DNA of 64,000 nt from Aedoeadaptatus urinae (GTDB taxonomy: Bacteria > Bacillota > Clostridia > Tissierellales > Peptoniphilaceae): contig NZ_LT707418.1 in NCBI RefSeq assembly GCF_900155585.1, forward strand, positions 186,001 through 250,000, read 5' to 3'. Position 1 is the stretch's first letter. Each line of letters begins with the position of its first letter. Below are positions 45,322 to 52,840 of this stretch, piece by piece. A model generated the notes under the pieces. That model was given only the letters and a program-made list of their open reading frames with translations. It was not told the origin of the DNA and did not search any database. A program made the translations under genes and the position numbers.

Positions 45322-46134
45322 TTAAAATTTTAATTCTTTGCCTTTGTAAATAATACAGCCGATGCCCCAGAACAGAAGGCCGAGGACAATGTTGGCGATC
45401 ATGCCGATCCACTGAAAATCGCCGCCGCCCATGCTTAACGGGTTCAATGCCGTGAAGGGGAAGAACGCGGCAATGGCTTGCGTCGCACTTCCCATCAAGA
45501 CCAGAGCCGCCCAGATGATGACGAAAAGGATAAACAGAAGCAAGCTTCCTCCTTCCGCATGAGATGAGCGGGACGAGATGGACGAGTAGAAAAAGCCGAT
45601 GCACAAAAATTCAAAGCCCAATAAGAGCAGGCAGATGAAAATTTGCAGCATGACCAAGGCTAAATTTCGAATGTCGTGTACGCCGAAGGCATAGGCCGAA
45701 ACAAAAGCCACGACGAGGACAAAGAGCAATACGAGGCCGTAGTGCACCATATCGGCACTGAACTTGCCGCTGTAAATTTCCGTCCGCGTAATGGGATTGG
45801 CGTAAAGGTACTCGATGGTTCCGGCGCTTTGTTCGCGAGACAAACTTTTGGCGCCCAATTGAATGGCGAAAATCGCAAAGAGAACGCCCAAATATTGGAA
45901 AATAAAGGGAATGTAATCCGTGAACTTGTCAAAGGCGACTTCGCGACCGAAGCCTAAAACCGGCTGCATGTTTTCGGAAAAACCGTCGCGAAAACCGTTG
46001 GCCAGAGACAAGAGATTGTTGTCTTGTAAAAGCGGAAAGAAAGCCATTAACAAGCCGGTTAAAATCCCGAGAACCACAAACCATCCAAAGGCCTTGCCCC
46101 GGTTATTTTTCATTTCGAGATTAAAAACCATCAC
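45322..46134 (-). CDS. ABC-2 type permease
   Basis: The 270-residue membrane protein has six predicted spans and the ABC-2 coupling pattern LSREQSAGTIEYLYANPITRT near residue 95, typical of exporters such as the NatB/CcmB type. It overlaps the upstream ATPase gene by four bases. The transported substrate is unknown. Its partner ATPase is unusual, so the mechanism may differ from standard exporters. Confidence 0.85.
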   Translation of the reverse strand: MMVFNLEMKNNRGKAFGWFVVLGILTGLLMAFFPLLQDNNLLSLANGFRDGFSENMQPVLGFGREVAFDKFTDYIPFIFQYLGVLFAIFAIQLGAKSLSREQSAGTIEYLYANPITRTEIYSGKFSADMVHYGLVLLFVLVVAFVSAYAFGVHDIRNLALVMLQIFICLLLLGFEFLCIGFFYSSISSRSSHAEGGSLLLFILFVIIWAALVLMGSATQAIAAFFPFTALNPLSMGGGDFQWIGMIANIVLGLLFWGIGCIIYKGKELKF

Positions 46135-47396
46135 TCTTCCCCCTTTTCCGGATTAAAGTTGTATTTTTCCTCGACAAATTCGTCGGCATCCACCGGCTCG
46201 ATGGGCTGCGTCTTGCGACTGTCTAAAATCAGCTCGTCGGAAACAATGACGTTCCCTTCTTCAGAGGATGCATCGTCTTTGGGCTCTTGAGGGGCATAAG
46301 CTTCGATAGGTTCTTCCGCAGCGCCAGCCCCTTCCGCTACGGGCTCGTTTAAAACAACGGTCGCATCATCATCGACGGCCGCAGCTTCGTCGGAGGCCGC
46401 CGTATCGTCGTCGACCTTTTCATTTATTTCGTCCGCATGGTAGGCTAGAATCGTATCTTCCCCGGCGGAGTCGTCGGCTTCGTCCTCAGCGGGGCCTGCC
46501 GATCGGTTGGCGTTTAAATCCTTACCGGATTTGAAAATTTCAACCTTGTCTTCCAGCTCGGCATCTTCCAAAACATAATTTTTAACCTTTTGTTGATGTA
46601 AAACCGTGGTCAGGGTCGGCAAATAGCCATCGTAGAAAAATTCCACATCGCCGGATTCATCTTTTAATAAGCTTGCCCCTACCTCTTCAAAGGCATTGAC
46701 ATTGATCAGCTCGTCGAAAATCCGAAGAATCTTGTCGTTGTTTTTCTTGTCCTTCAAATACTCGATGCCCGTCAAGCGGCCGCCGGCCAAATAGGCGCCG
46801 CGATCGCCGTAACGTTGCCCAATGGACATGTCGTCGGTGAGGAGCAAAACAGTTAAGCCTTCCGAGCTTTGAAGGCGCTTAATATGCGTAAACAATTTAT
46901 CCAGCATGGCATGAGACAAATTCTTGGACGGATTGTCCAAAACCAGTAGCTTCGGTTTCGTGATCAATGCATTGATGATTGCCACACGTTTGCGTTCCGA
47001 ATCCGTTAAATCGGAAAACTTATGCCGATTATCCAATTCGAAATATTCCATTAACGATTGAATGTCGTCCGTATTTTTTAAACCATGGAATGCCAATGTA
47101 TTTTTAAAAATAGCCATGGGCTTCAAATTATCGTAAATCCAAACATCTTCAGGTACATAGCCGGTAAATTCCTTGACAGATTTGGATTCCTTTTGCCCGT
47201 CCATATCGAAAATACGAACGTTGCCCCTATTCGGCTTCAAAAAATGGAATAAGATGCGAGCTAGGGTCGTCTTGCCCGAGCCTTCCATTCCCATGATCGA
47301 AAAAATTTCTCCGTCGAACACTTCCAAATTAAAATCGTTGAAAACTAAATCCCGACGAAATTTTTTGGTTAGTCCGCTTACAACTATAGCACTCAT
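46131..47396 (-). CDS. Degenerate ABC-type ATP-binding protein with a long acidic C-terminal tail
   Basis: The 421-residue protein has an ABC fold at about 1-215. Walker A is intact (GMEGSGKT at 36-43) and the Q-loop region reads GYVPED. Other motifs have drifted: the signature is LTDSE (130-134) instead of LSGGQ, Walker B is LLVLDN (150-155) with Asn where the catalytic Glu belongs, and the switch His is missing in LLLTDD (184-189). After a second small domain (about 215-290) comes about 130 residues rich in Asp, Glu, Ala and Pro, probably disordered and cytosolic. It precedes and overlaps the permease gene. It may bind ATP with little hydrolysis. Confidence 0.85.
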   Translation of the reverse strand: MSAIVVSGLTKKFRRDLVFNDFNLEVFDGEIFSIMGMEGSGKTTLARILFHFLKPNRGNVRIFDMDGQKESKSVKEFTGYVPEDVWIYDNLKPMAIFKNTLAFHGLKNTDDIQSLMEYFELDNRHKFSDLTDSERKRVAIINALITKPKLLVLDNPSKNLSHAMLDKLFTHIKRLQSSEGLTVLLLTDDMSIGQRYGDRGAYLAGGRLTGIEYLKDKKNNDKILRIFDELINVNAFEEVGASLLKDESGDVEFFYDGYLPTLTTVLHQQKVKNYVLEDAELEDKVEIFKSGKDLNANRSAGPAEDEADDSAGEDTILAYHADEINEKVDDDTAASDEAAAVDDDATVVLNEPVAEGAGAAEEPIEAYAPQEPKDDASSEEGNVIVSDELILDSRKTQPIEPVDADEFVEEKYNFNPEKGEE

Positions 47397-47419
47397 GTGT
47401 CACCTCGCTTTTCCTTAAC

Positions 47420-47425
47420 ATTATA
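47420..47425 (-). promoter_or_regulatory. Candidate -10 box of the degenerate ABC operon
   Basis: A perfect TATAAT lies on the minus strand 24 bases before the ATPase start. The -35 region (near TTTCAT) is weak. It sits back to back with the ychF promoter. Confidence 0.5.
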
Positions 47426-47478
47426 CATGAACGGCTCATAAAATGAAATCGAATCCCATAAAATAGCGGTAAAAACTA

Positions 47479-47487
47479 TGATATAAT
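47479..47487 (+). promoter_or_regulatory. Extended -10 promoter of ychF
   Basis: TGA followed by a perfect TATAAT at 47482-47487 forms an extended -10. The -35 region is poor. The ychF ribosome-binding site AGGGGGAAG follows before the ATG. Confidence 0.6.
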
Positions 47488-47517
47488 GAGCAGGATTAGG
47501 ATTAGGGGGAAGATAAT

Positions 47518-48603
47518 ATGAAATTAGGAATTATCGGACTGCCAAACGTGGGCAAGTCCACTTTATTTAACGCCATTACCCAAGCAGGCGCCGAAGCGGC
47601 CAACTATCCCTTTGCCACCATCGAGCCCAATGTGGGCATGGTGGAAGTGAAAGACCGCCGACTCGACGTGTTGAGCGAAATGAGCCATTCGAAGCAAATT
47701 GTTTACGCCACCATCGAATTCGCCGACATCGCCGGCTTGGTAAAGGGCGCCAGCAAAGGCGAGGGCTTGGGCAATCAATTTTTGTCCCACATCCGCGAGG
47801 TCGACGCCTTGGTTCACGTGGTCCGCTGCTTCGACGACGGCAACATCATTCACGTTGAAGGCAGCGTCGATCCCGTAAGAGACATCGACACCATCAATCT
47901 GGAGCTGATCTTTTCCGACCTGGAGCTCCTCGAAAAGCGCCTGGATCGGGTGAAGAAACAAATGAAAGGCGACAAAAGCCTGCAGCCGGAAAAAGAATTG
48001 ATCGAAAAAATTATCGCCGCCCTGGAAGCGGAAAAGCCGGCGCGGTCCCTGGAGTACACGGAAGAGGACTTGAAGCTCCTCTCCTCCTTCAGCCTTTTGA
48101 CCATGAAGCCTGTCATCTACGCCGCCAATGTCAGCGAAGACGATGTGGTCACGGGAAATGATTACGTGGACAAGGTAAAGGCCTTTGCCGATCAAAGCGG
48201 CGACCAAACCATCATTATCTCTGCCGCCATCGAAGAAGAAATTTCTTCCCTCGACGACGAAAGCAAAGCGGAGTTTCTCGACGCCATGGGCCTTTCCGAT
48301 TCCGGCTTGGATCGACTGGTCAAGGCTTCCTACACCCTTTTGGGCTTAATCAGCTTCCTCACCACCGGCGAAATGGAATCCCGTGCCTGGACCGTGAAAA
48401 AAGGTGCCAAGGCACCGGAAGCCGCCGGCAAAATTCATACCGACATCGAACGCGGTTTTATTAAAGCCGACACCATCGCCTACGATAAATTAGTGGAAGC
48501 CGGCTCCTTAGCAGCGGCCCGGGAAAAGGGCTGGATACGAAGCGAAGGCAAGGAATATGTCATGGAAGACGGCGATGTCGTCAACTTTAAATTTAACGTG
48601 TAA
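47518..48603 (+). CDS. ychF: Redox-regulated ATPase YchF (Obg family)
   Basis: YchF is an Obg-family P-loop protein that prefers ATP to GTP and acts in stress and translation control. The 361-residue protein has G1 GLPNVGKSTLFNAIT, then DIAGLVKGASKGEGLGN and the altered G4 NVSEDD characteristic of ATP preference. A coiled coil sits in the middle, and a C-terminal TGS domain ends GDVVNFKFNV. It stands alone on the plus strand with its own promoter and terminator. Confidence 0.96.
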   Translation: MKLGIIGLPNVGKSTLFNAITQAGAEAANYPFATIEPNVGMVEVKDRRLDVLSEMSHSKQIVYATIEFADIAGLVKGASKGEGLGNQFLSHIREVDALVHVVRCFDDGNIIHVEGSVDPVRDIDTINLELIFSDLELLEKRLDRVKKQMKGDKSLQPEKELIEKIIAALEAEKPARSLEYTEEDLKLLSSFSLLTMKPVIYAANVSEDDVVTGNDYVDKVKAFADQSGDQTIIISAAIEEEISSLDDESKAEFLDAMGLSDSGLDRLVKASYTLLGLISFLTTGEMESRAWTVKKGAKAPEAAGKIHTDIERGFIKADTIAYDKLVEAGSLAAAREKGWIRSEGKEYVMEDGDVVNFKFNV

Positions 48604-48647
48604 ATCAAAAGGCTTAATCATGTCAAACCATGGTCAAGCCTTTTTGC
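48604..48647 (+). terminator. Terminator of ychF
   Basis: An imperfect stem, AAAAGGCTTAATCATG with CATGGTCAAGCCTTTT, is followed by T residues just after the ychF stop. The IS200-like element begins immediately after it. Confidence 0.75.
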
Positions 48648-48649
48648 AT

Positions 48650-49340
48650 TAGAAAACCCCCGGTTAGACCGGGGGTTCCGTTTAGCTTTAGCGATAATTA
48701 CCCGTTATTTCCAGCGTGATATGATGAGAGAGGTCTGCCAACCAATCACAATCAGAAGGAAATAATGACATCACTAAATCACACCCATAGTTTATCATAC
48801 ACAAAATGGAATTGTAAGTATCACGTAGTGTTTGCTCCGAAATATAGGCGAAAAGTATTTTATGGATCGAAGCGCTTAGAAATAGGCGCGATTTTACGCG
48901 AGTTATGTAGCTGGAAAGGCGTAAACATAATCGAGGCGGAAGTATGTCCGGATCACGTTCATATGTTACTAGAGATCCCACCCAAACTATCTGTATCTTC
49001 ATTTATGGGCTTTCTAAAAGGGAAGAGCAGTATCATGATCTATGAACGATGGGGAGACATGAAATTTAAATATAGGGGAAGGCAGTTTTGGTGCCGAGGC
49101 TATTACGTTGATACAGCGGGAAAAAACGCTAAAAAGATTCAAGAGTATATACAGAACCAGTTGAACGAGGATCAAATAAGCGAGCAACTTACCTTCGACA
49201 CGACAAACCCCTTCAAGGGGTAGCCGAGTAACGTCAGCACGGGCAGACCACCGACGCCCTTCAGACGCAGCTAGTAATACAGGCCCTTTGGGCCGAAAAA
49301 GAAAACCCCCGGCTATGCCGGAGGATGTTTATTCATGCTA
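48650..49340 (+). mobile_element. IS200/IS605-family element, IS200 type (transposase only)
   Basis: The element consists of a single Y1 transposase gene between two hairpins that share GAAAACCCCCGG. The left hairpin is near 48653-48677 (CCCCCGG-TTAGA-CCGGGGG) and the right one near 49305-49324 (CCCCCGGC-TAT-GCCGGAGG). Such subterminal hairpins are what TnpA binds. No target duplication is expected for this family. No tnpB or other cargo gene is present. Exact ends are uncertain by about ten bases. It lies between ychF and the AT-rich RiPP island. Confidence 0.85.
48765..49223 (+). CDS. tnpA: IS200-type Y1 transposase TnpA
   Basis: TnpA cuts and rejoins single-stranded DNA through a catalytic tyrosine. 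The 152-residue protein has typical IS200 features: the N-terminal YTKWNCKYHVVFAPKYRRK, the HUH motif CPDHVHMLLEI near residue 64, the fold element FMGFLKGKSSIMI, and the catalytic Tyr in AKKIQEYIQNQ near 128. A weak AAGGAAAT ribosome-binding site precedes the ATG. The reading frame looks intact, so the element may be active. Confidence 0.93.
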   Translation: MTSLNHTHSLSYTKWNCKYHVVFAPKYRRKVFYGSKRLEIGAILRELCSWKGVNIIEAEVCPDHVHMLLEIPPKLSVSSFMGFLKGKSSIMIYERWGDMKFKYRGRQFWCRGYYVDTAGKNAKKIQEYIQNQLNEDQISEQLTFDTTNPFKG

Positions 49341-49348
49341 AAGCGCAC

Positions 49349-49388
49349 AAAAAAGACGAGGTGAGTATTTGTCCCACCCCATCTTTTG
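49349..49388 (-). terminator. Terminator of the RiPP operon
   Basis: The minus strand folds GATGGGGTG with CACCTCGTC (two wobble pairs) and continues into TTTTTT. It lies just after the precursor-peptide stop and before the IS200 right end. Confidence 0.7.
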
Positions 49389-49407
49389 GCATAGCCTATT
49401 TTGCTTT

Positions 49408-49554
49408 TTACCAACCATTTGAACTTTCATCACCACCATAACAACAAGACCTATAGCCACAAGTTGATGATTGTTCAGCTCCCATACTTATAGGTTCTAC
49501 ATTAAGTTCTATTTCTTCAATCCTAGGTTCTACGTAATTAATCTTGTTTTCCAT
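49408..49554 (-). CDS. Putative RiPP precursor peptide
   Basis: This 48-residue peptide has an acidic leader (MENKINYVEPRIEEIELN, with the Y-x-x-P-x-I-x-x-I-E-L style seen in several radical SAM precursor families). A short EPISMG stretch follows. The Cys-bearing core has Cys32, Cys37, Cys38, Tyr34, Tyr39 and a C-terminal Gly-Trp. The start at 49554 follows a consensus AAAGGAGGTGA site that overlaps the maturase stop. A longer frame to 49608 is just the maturase 3' end. It is the last gene of the operon. The product class (sactipeptide, ranthipeptide or other) cannot be told from sequence. Confidence 0.8.
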   Translation of the reverse strand: MENKINYVEPRIEEIELNVEPISMGAEQSSTCGYRSCCYGGDESSNGW

Positions 49555-49558
49555 TTTA

Positions 49559-50986
49559 TCACCTCCTTTCATTATTCTCAGCATAGCTATCTTTAGAAAA
49601 TTCTTCAAATTTCCTTTTAGCTAAATCGCACCTGATTTTTCCAGGTTGGTCGATATTGCCTGTTTCTAGAATATTTTGAGCTGTACATGGATTGCATATA
49701 GGCAAATACTTGCATTCAACGCATTTATAGCCTTTCTTAGCTTTTATGAACTTTATATTCTGTATATCAGACCAGGCAGATGAAAAAGTTTGTTTTTTTA
49801 GGTTGTATTTCTCCAACCTATACCTACTACAAGGATTCAAAAACCCCCTATCATCAATTAAAAACCCCGTTGTACATATATCGCACATAAATAATGGAGG
49901 TGACTTTTGTTTACTATACTTGTTCTCTAATTTCGTAACATGATGTAATGTTCTAGTAAGATCCTTATTGTATTTAGCTAAATCTACAATTTCCTCATTC
50001 GTTATCCTGTAATTATAAACACACCTATCTCCAGTCAATGTAGGAAATAACTCTGCACTATACCTCATATCTAAACCAAAATCTTCACATAAACTAATAA
50101 AATCTTCAAATTGATGCATATTCTGCTTTAAAACAATAAATTTCAATTCAAGATTGATTCCTAATTCTTTAATTCGTTTACAATTTTTCATGAATTTATC
50201 GAAATTACCCCTTGTTTGAGTTACTTTGTCATATACCAAGGAACTTGTCCCATATACGGACGTGCTAAAGATTTGGGGTGGATATTTTTCAAACACATTG
50301 AACATGGTTTCCGGTATTATAGTCGCATTTGACAACAAAGAAATGATAAACCCTTTTCTTTTTGCGTATATATAAATTTCTGTAAAATCAAGTCTAGTAA
50401 AAATTTCACCTCCTGTAAAATAAATAAATAACACACTTGCTTCTGCTAATTGATCCAATATTTGTTTTATGTCATTAGTAGATAAATTGGGCTTTCTTTC
50501 AATGTCTTGTTGGTAACAATGTAAACAATTCATATTACAAAAGGAAGTTAACTCTATCCCACCATGTAACGGTATTCCTCGATCCCCTAGGCTTATATTC
50601 CATTCTTCCCAATCAAAGCTAGCCTTATTGAGTGTTCCTTCTTGCTTTAAACCATAGTCATCACTATTTAAAGTCTCTCCAACTCTAGCTTCATCTAATA
50701 AAATATAACCTAATTTCTTAAATTTATGTATAAATTTATTAATATCTTTTCTAATAGTTTCTTTTGAGTATGTTTCTGGAATCTGGAAATTCTCATATAC
50801 AAAATCCTCTATATCCTGGAAATCAACAACTTTTTCCTCCTGTATGTATTTGAAAATATAATATGAGCTAATGTTCATTGATATAATGTTTTCTTTATAT
50901 GCATAATCTTTATTATATAAGTCAATAATAAAGAACTTATCATCAATTTTTCTCAAAACTAAATCTTCTCTAGCCTTTAATCTCAT
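49559..50986 (-). CDS. Radical SAM/SPASM peptide maturase with N-terminal recognition-like domain
   Basis: This 475-residue enzyme likely installs a radical-mediated crosslink in the adjacent peptide. Residues 1-97 resemble a PqqD-type precursor-recognition winged helix. The radical SAM cluster cysteines are Cys150, Cys154 and Cys157 (CNMNCLHC), with the GGE SAM-binding motif at 192-194. The C-terminal SPASM domain has Cys368, 371, 386, 422, 425, 431, 434 and 453, enough for two auxiliary iron-sulfur clusters. The start overlaps the upstream gene (ATGA), and its last codons contain the precursor's ribosome-binding site. Base composition is far more AT-rich than neighbouring housekeeping genes, suggesting transfer. 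Confidence 0.92.
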   Translation of the reverse strand: MRLKAREDLVLRKIDDKFFIIDLYNKDYAYKENIISMNISSYYIFKYIQEEKVVDFQDIEDFVYENFQIPETYSKETIRKDINKFIHKFKKLGYILLDEARVGETLNSDDYGLKQEGTLNKASFDWEEWNISLGDRGIPLHGGIELTSFCNMNCLHCYQQDIERKPNLSTNDIKQILDQLAEASVLFIYFTGGEIFTRLDFTEIYIYAKRKGFIISLLSNATIIPETMFNVFEKYPPQIFSTSVYGTSSLVYDKVTQTRGNFDKFMKNCKRIKELGINLELKFIVLKQNMHQFEDFISLCEDFGLDMRYSAELFPTLTGDRCVYNYRITNEEIVDLAKYNKDLTRTLHHVTKLENKYSKQKSPPLFMCDICTTGFLIDDRGFLNPCSRYRLEKYNLKKQTFSSAWSDIQNIKFIKAKKGYKCVECKYLPICNPCTAQNILETGNIDQPGKIRCDLAKRKFEEFSKDSYAENNERR

Positions 50987-51816
50987 ATTTCCTGCCTCCT
51001 CAAGAAATATAAATTCAAATCTTTACCTGATTTTTTATTGACAATACCAATCCCTTCTAATAATAGATTTGAAAACTCTAACTCCTCTAAAATCTCATTA
51101 AAAGAATCTTCCTGAATCTTTGTTAGCCGAGTTATGCAGCTTAAAAAATTATCCCAACTGTTTCCCTCAACATAGAGTTTATAAATTGCATCTGTATTCT
51201 TGTAAAAATCAATTCCTAGTAACCTTAACCTAACAGATTCATTAGACAATGTGGGTTCTAACTCTCCCAATGTTTCATTGATTGATTGAATTTTTAAGCC
51301 ATATAAAGCATCAGAAAAATATTTATTATCATATATATAATTTCCATTACTACAAAAAGAATGTTTTCTTAATTTAAAATGAAAAGTAGTTTTAATTATG
51401 CCGCCATTATTAAGTGTAATAGCTGCCGAAGACAGAGCAGATCGTTCATAATCTCTATTATTACTTATTCGAATTTTAGAAACTGCCTCAATATTCTTTA
51501 TTTCTTCACTTTTTAATTCCCCAATCTTAGCTATTGATTCAATAAACATTTTTATATTTCCATTAGAGTAATTATGTGGTACTACTGTTAATTTCTCATA
51601 TTTGCATGTTTTAGTGTATTCAACGTTTGGTGAAACAACCCCATAATCAAGTGATTTCAAATAATTCTTACACAAATCAGAAAGACTTTTTCTCTCTAAA
51701 AGCTCAACTACTGTTAATTGTTCATATACTTTCGATACATCAATTCCTTGGGGCGTGATATTTATTCCTAAATAAGTATTAGGTGAAACCCTTACATTTT
51801 CTAGTTTTTCAAGCAT
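50983..51816 (-). CDS. Unrecognised protein of a RiPP operon (277 residues)
   Basis: I do not recognise this protein. It starts at the ATG at 51816 after a weak AAGGGA site. An in-frame ATG at 51903 would run through the AT repeat and is less likely. It has no signal peptide, no membrane span and no metal-binding cluster. Two segments share a strand-like pattern: LGIDFYKNTDAIYKLYV (200-216) and GIGIVNKKSGKDLNLYF (255-271). These resemble repeat strands of ABBA-fold prenyltransferases such as NphB, but this is only a pattern impression. Alternatively it is an accessory maturation protein. It is first in the operon, with four bases of overlap to the maturase, and is AT-rich. Confidence 0.75.
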   Translation of the reverse strand: MLEKLENVRVSPNTYLGINITPQGIDVSKVYEQLTVVELLERKSLSDLCKNYLKSLDYGVVSPNVEYTKTCKYEKLTVVPHNYSNGNIKMFIESIAKIGELKSEEIKNIEAVSKIRISNNRDYERSALSSAAITLNNGGIIKTTFHFKLRKHSFCSNGNYIYDNKYFSDALYGLKIQSINETLGELEPTLSNESVRLRLLGIDFYKNTDAIYKLYVEGNSWDNFLSCITRLTKIQEDSFNEILEELEFSNLLLEGIGIVNKKSGKDLNLYFLRRQEI

Positions 51817-51837
51817 AAAATCATCCCTTCTGTCTTC

Positions 51838-51864
51838 ATTATATATATATATATATATCGTCAA
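51838..51864 (-). promoter_or_regulatory. RiPP operon promoter with an AT-repeat spacer
   Basis: On the minus strand -35 TTGACG (51864-51859) and a perfect -10 TATAAT (51843-51838) flank a 15-base spacer made only of alternating A and T. The spacing is two bases short of the 17-base optimum. The ATG of the first gene is 22 bases downstream of the -10. Confidence 0.7.
51841..51858. repeat. Dinucleotide repeat (AT)9 in a promoter
   Basis: Eighteen bases of uninterrupted alternating A and T lie between the -35 and -10 boxes of the RiPP operon. Such tracts slip during replication in steps of two bases, which would change promoter spacing. Confidence 0.95.
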
Positions 51865-51971
51865 TAAGAGGGATGCAAAAAAACCATGTGCACTAACTCC
51901 CAAAGGTTGGATTATTGCTTCAACTTTATGGGGTCACTCTAGTTTCTTTTCATGGTTAAGTCTTTTTTCGC

Positions 51972-52748
51972 CTATTTTTTTAAAATCGAATCGATCAGTT
52001 CTTTATTTTTTAACCCTTCGATCCAAGCGCCGGGAATGCTGTCGTAGCCGTAGACGATGCCTGCCAGGCCGCCGACCACGGCTGCGGTGGTATCCGTATC
52101 CTCGCCGAGATTCACTGCCGTAAGCACCGCTGCTTCATAGGAGCTCGTATTCATCAAACACCAAATAGCGGCTTCCAGGGTATGCAAGACGAAGCCGGAA
52201 GATTTAATTTCATCCATGCTTTTATTTTTTATCTCGTCGCGGTTAATCGTCTGTCCGTCAATTAGCATCCGCGCCAAATGCACGTATTCGACGCAGGCAT
52301 CCGTGGAAATTTTATGAGCGTGGGTGATGGCCGACACCGCTCTGATTTCATCGTCCGTGGCATCGGTAAATGCCAGGGGCAATATGCGCATCAGCGATCC
52401 GTTTCCGTTGGAATAATAGTCGTCCAAGCCACTGCCTCGCTCCAAGGCCAGCCGCGTCGTCGTCCCCACATCAAAGGCGTCGCCGTCTGCCGTATACATT
52501 CCACGGTACAGCCAATCGCAAAAGTGCTTCGTCATATCGACAGAGTCGATACATTTCTTCTCTTTTATGGAATCCACTGTGGCAAGGGTCATGCTCGTAT
52601 CGTCGGACCAGGTTCCCGGCGCCCGGTTCCACGTGCCGTAGCCCGTCATGCCCTCGCAACGAAAGGTCCCCCGCTCCCTGAATTCGAAGGGCACGCCCAA
52701 CGCGTCGCCGACGGCCAGTCCATAGATGGCTGATTTTAGTTTACTCAT
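51972..52748 (-). CDS. ADP-ribosylglycohydrolase family protein
   Basis: The 258-residue all-helical protein belongs to the DraG-like family that removes ADP-ribose from proteins or nucleic acids, or cleaves small ADP-ribose conjugates. Metal-binding motifs are present: GDALGVPFEFR near residue 14, TWSDDTSMTLA near 46, and GEDTDTTAAVVGGLAG near 218. No ADP-ribosyltransferase is nearby. Base composition is like the chromosome, so it lies just outside the AT-rich island. Confidence 0.93.
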   Translation of the reverse strand: MSKLKSAIYGLAVGDALGVPFEFRERGTFRCEGMTGYGTWNRAPGTWSDDTSMTLATVDSIKEKKCIDSVDMTKHFCDWLYRGMYTADGDAFDVGTTTRLALERGSGLDDYYSNGNGSLMRILPLAFTDATDDEIRAVSAITHAHKISTDACVEYVHLARMLIDGQTINRDEIKNKSMDEIKSSGFVLHTLEAAIWCLMNTSSYEAAVLTAVNLGEDTDTTAAVVGGLAGIVYGYDSIPGAWIEGLKNKELIDSILKK

Positions 52749-52806
52749 GGTATAGATCTCCTATATTCTCACGATGATTATGTCATGCACCAATTGATTT
52801 TTGCAG

Positions 52807-52840
52807 CACAAAAAAACCGCCCATCGGCGGTTTTTTTAAT
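52807..52840 (-). terminator. Terminator after the CD1247-type gene
   Basis: The stem AAAAACCGCC with GGCGGTTTTT around a four-base loop is followed by T residues on the minus strand. A runs on the other side could also stop plus-strand transcription. Confidence 0.85.

Noticed and set aside
48688-49002. 104-residue minus-strand frame over the transposase gene
   Set aside because: It is antisense to the IS200 transposase, has no ribosome-binding site and no recognisable motifs.
51817-51903. Upstream ATG giving a longer version of the 277-residue RiPP protein
   Set aside because: It would translate through the promoter boxes and the AT repeat and has no ribosome-binding site. It would be relevant only if transcription started further upstream.
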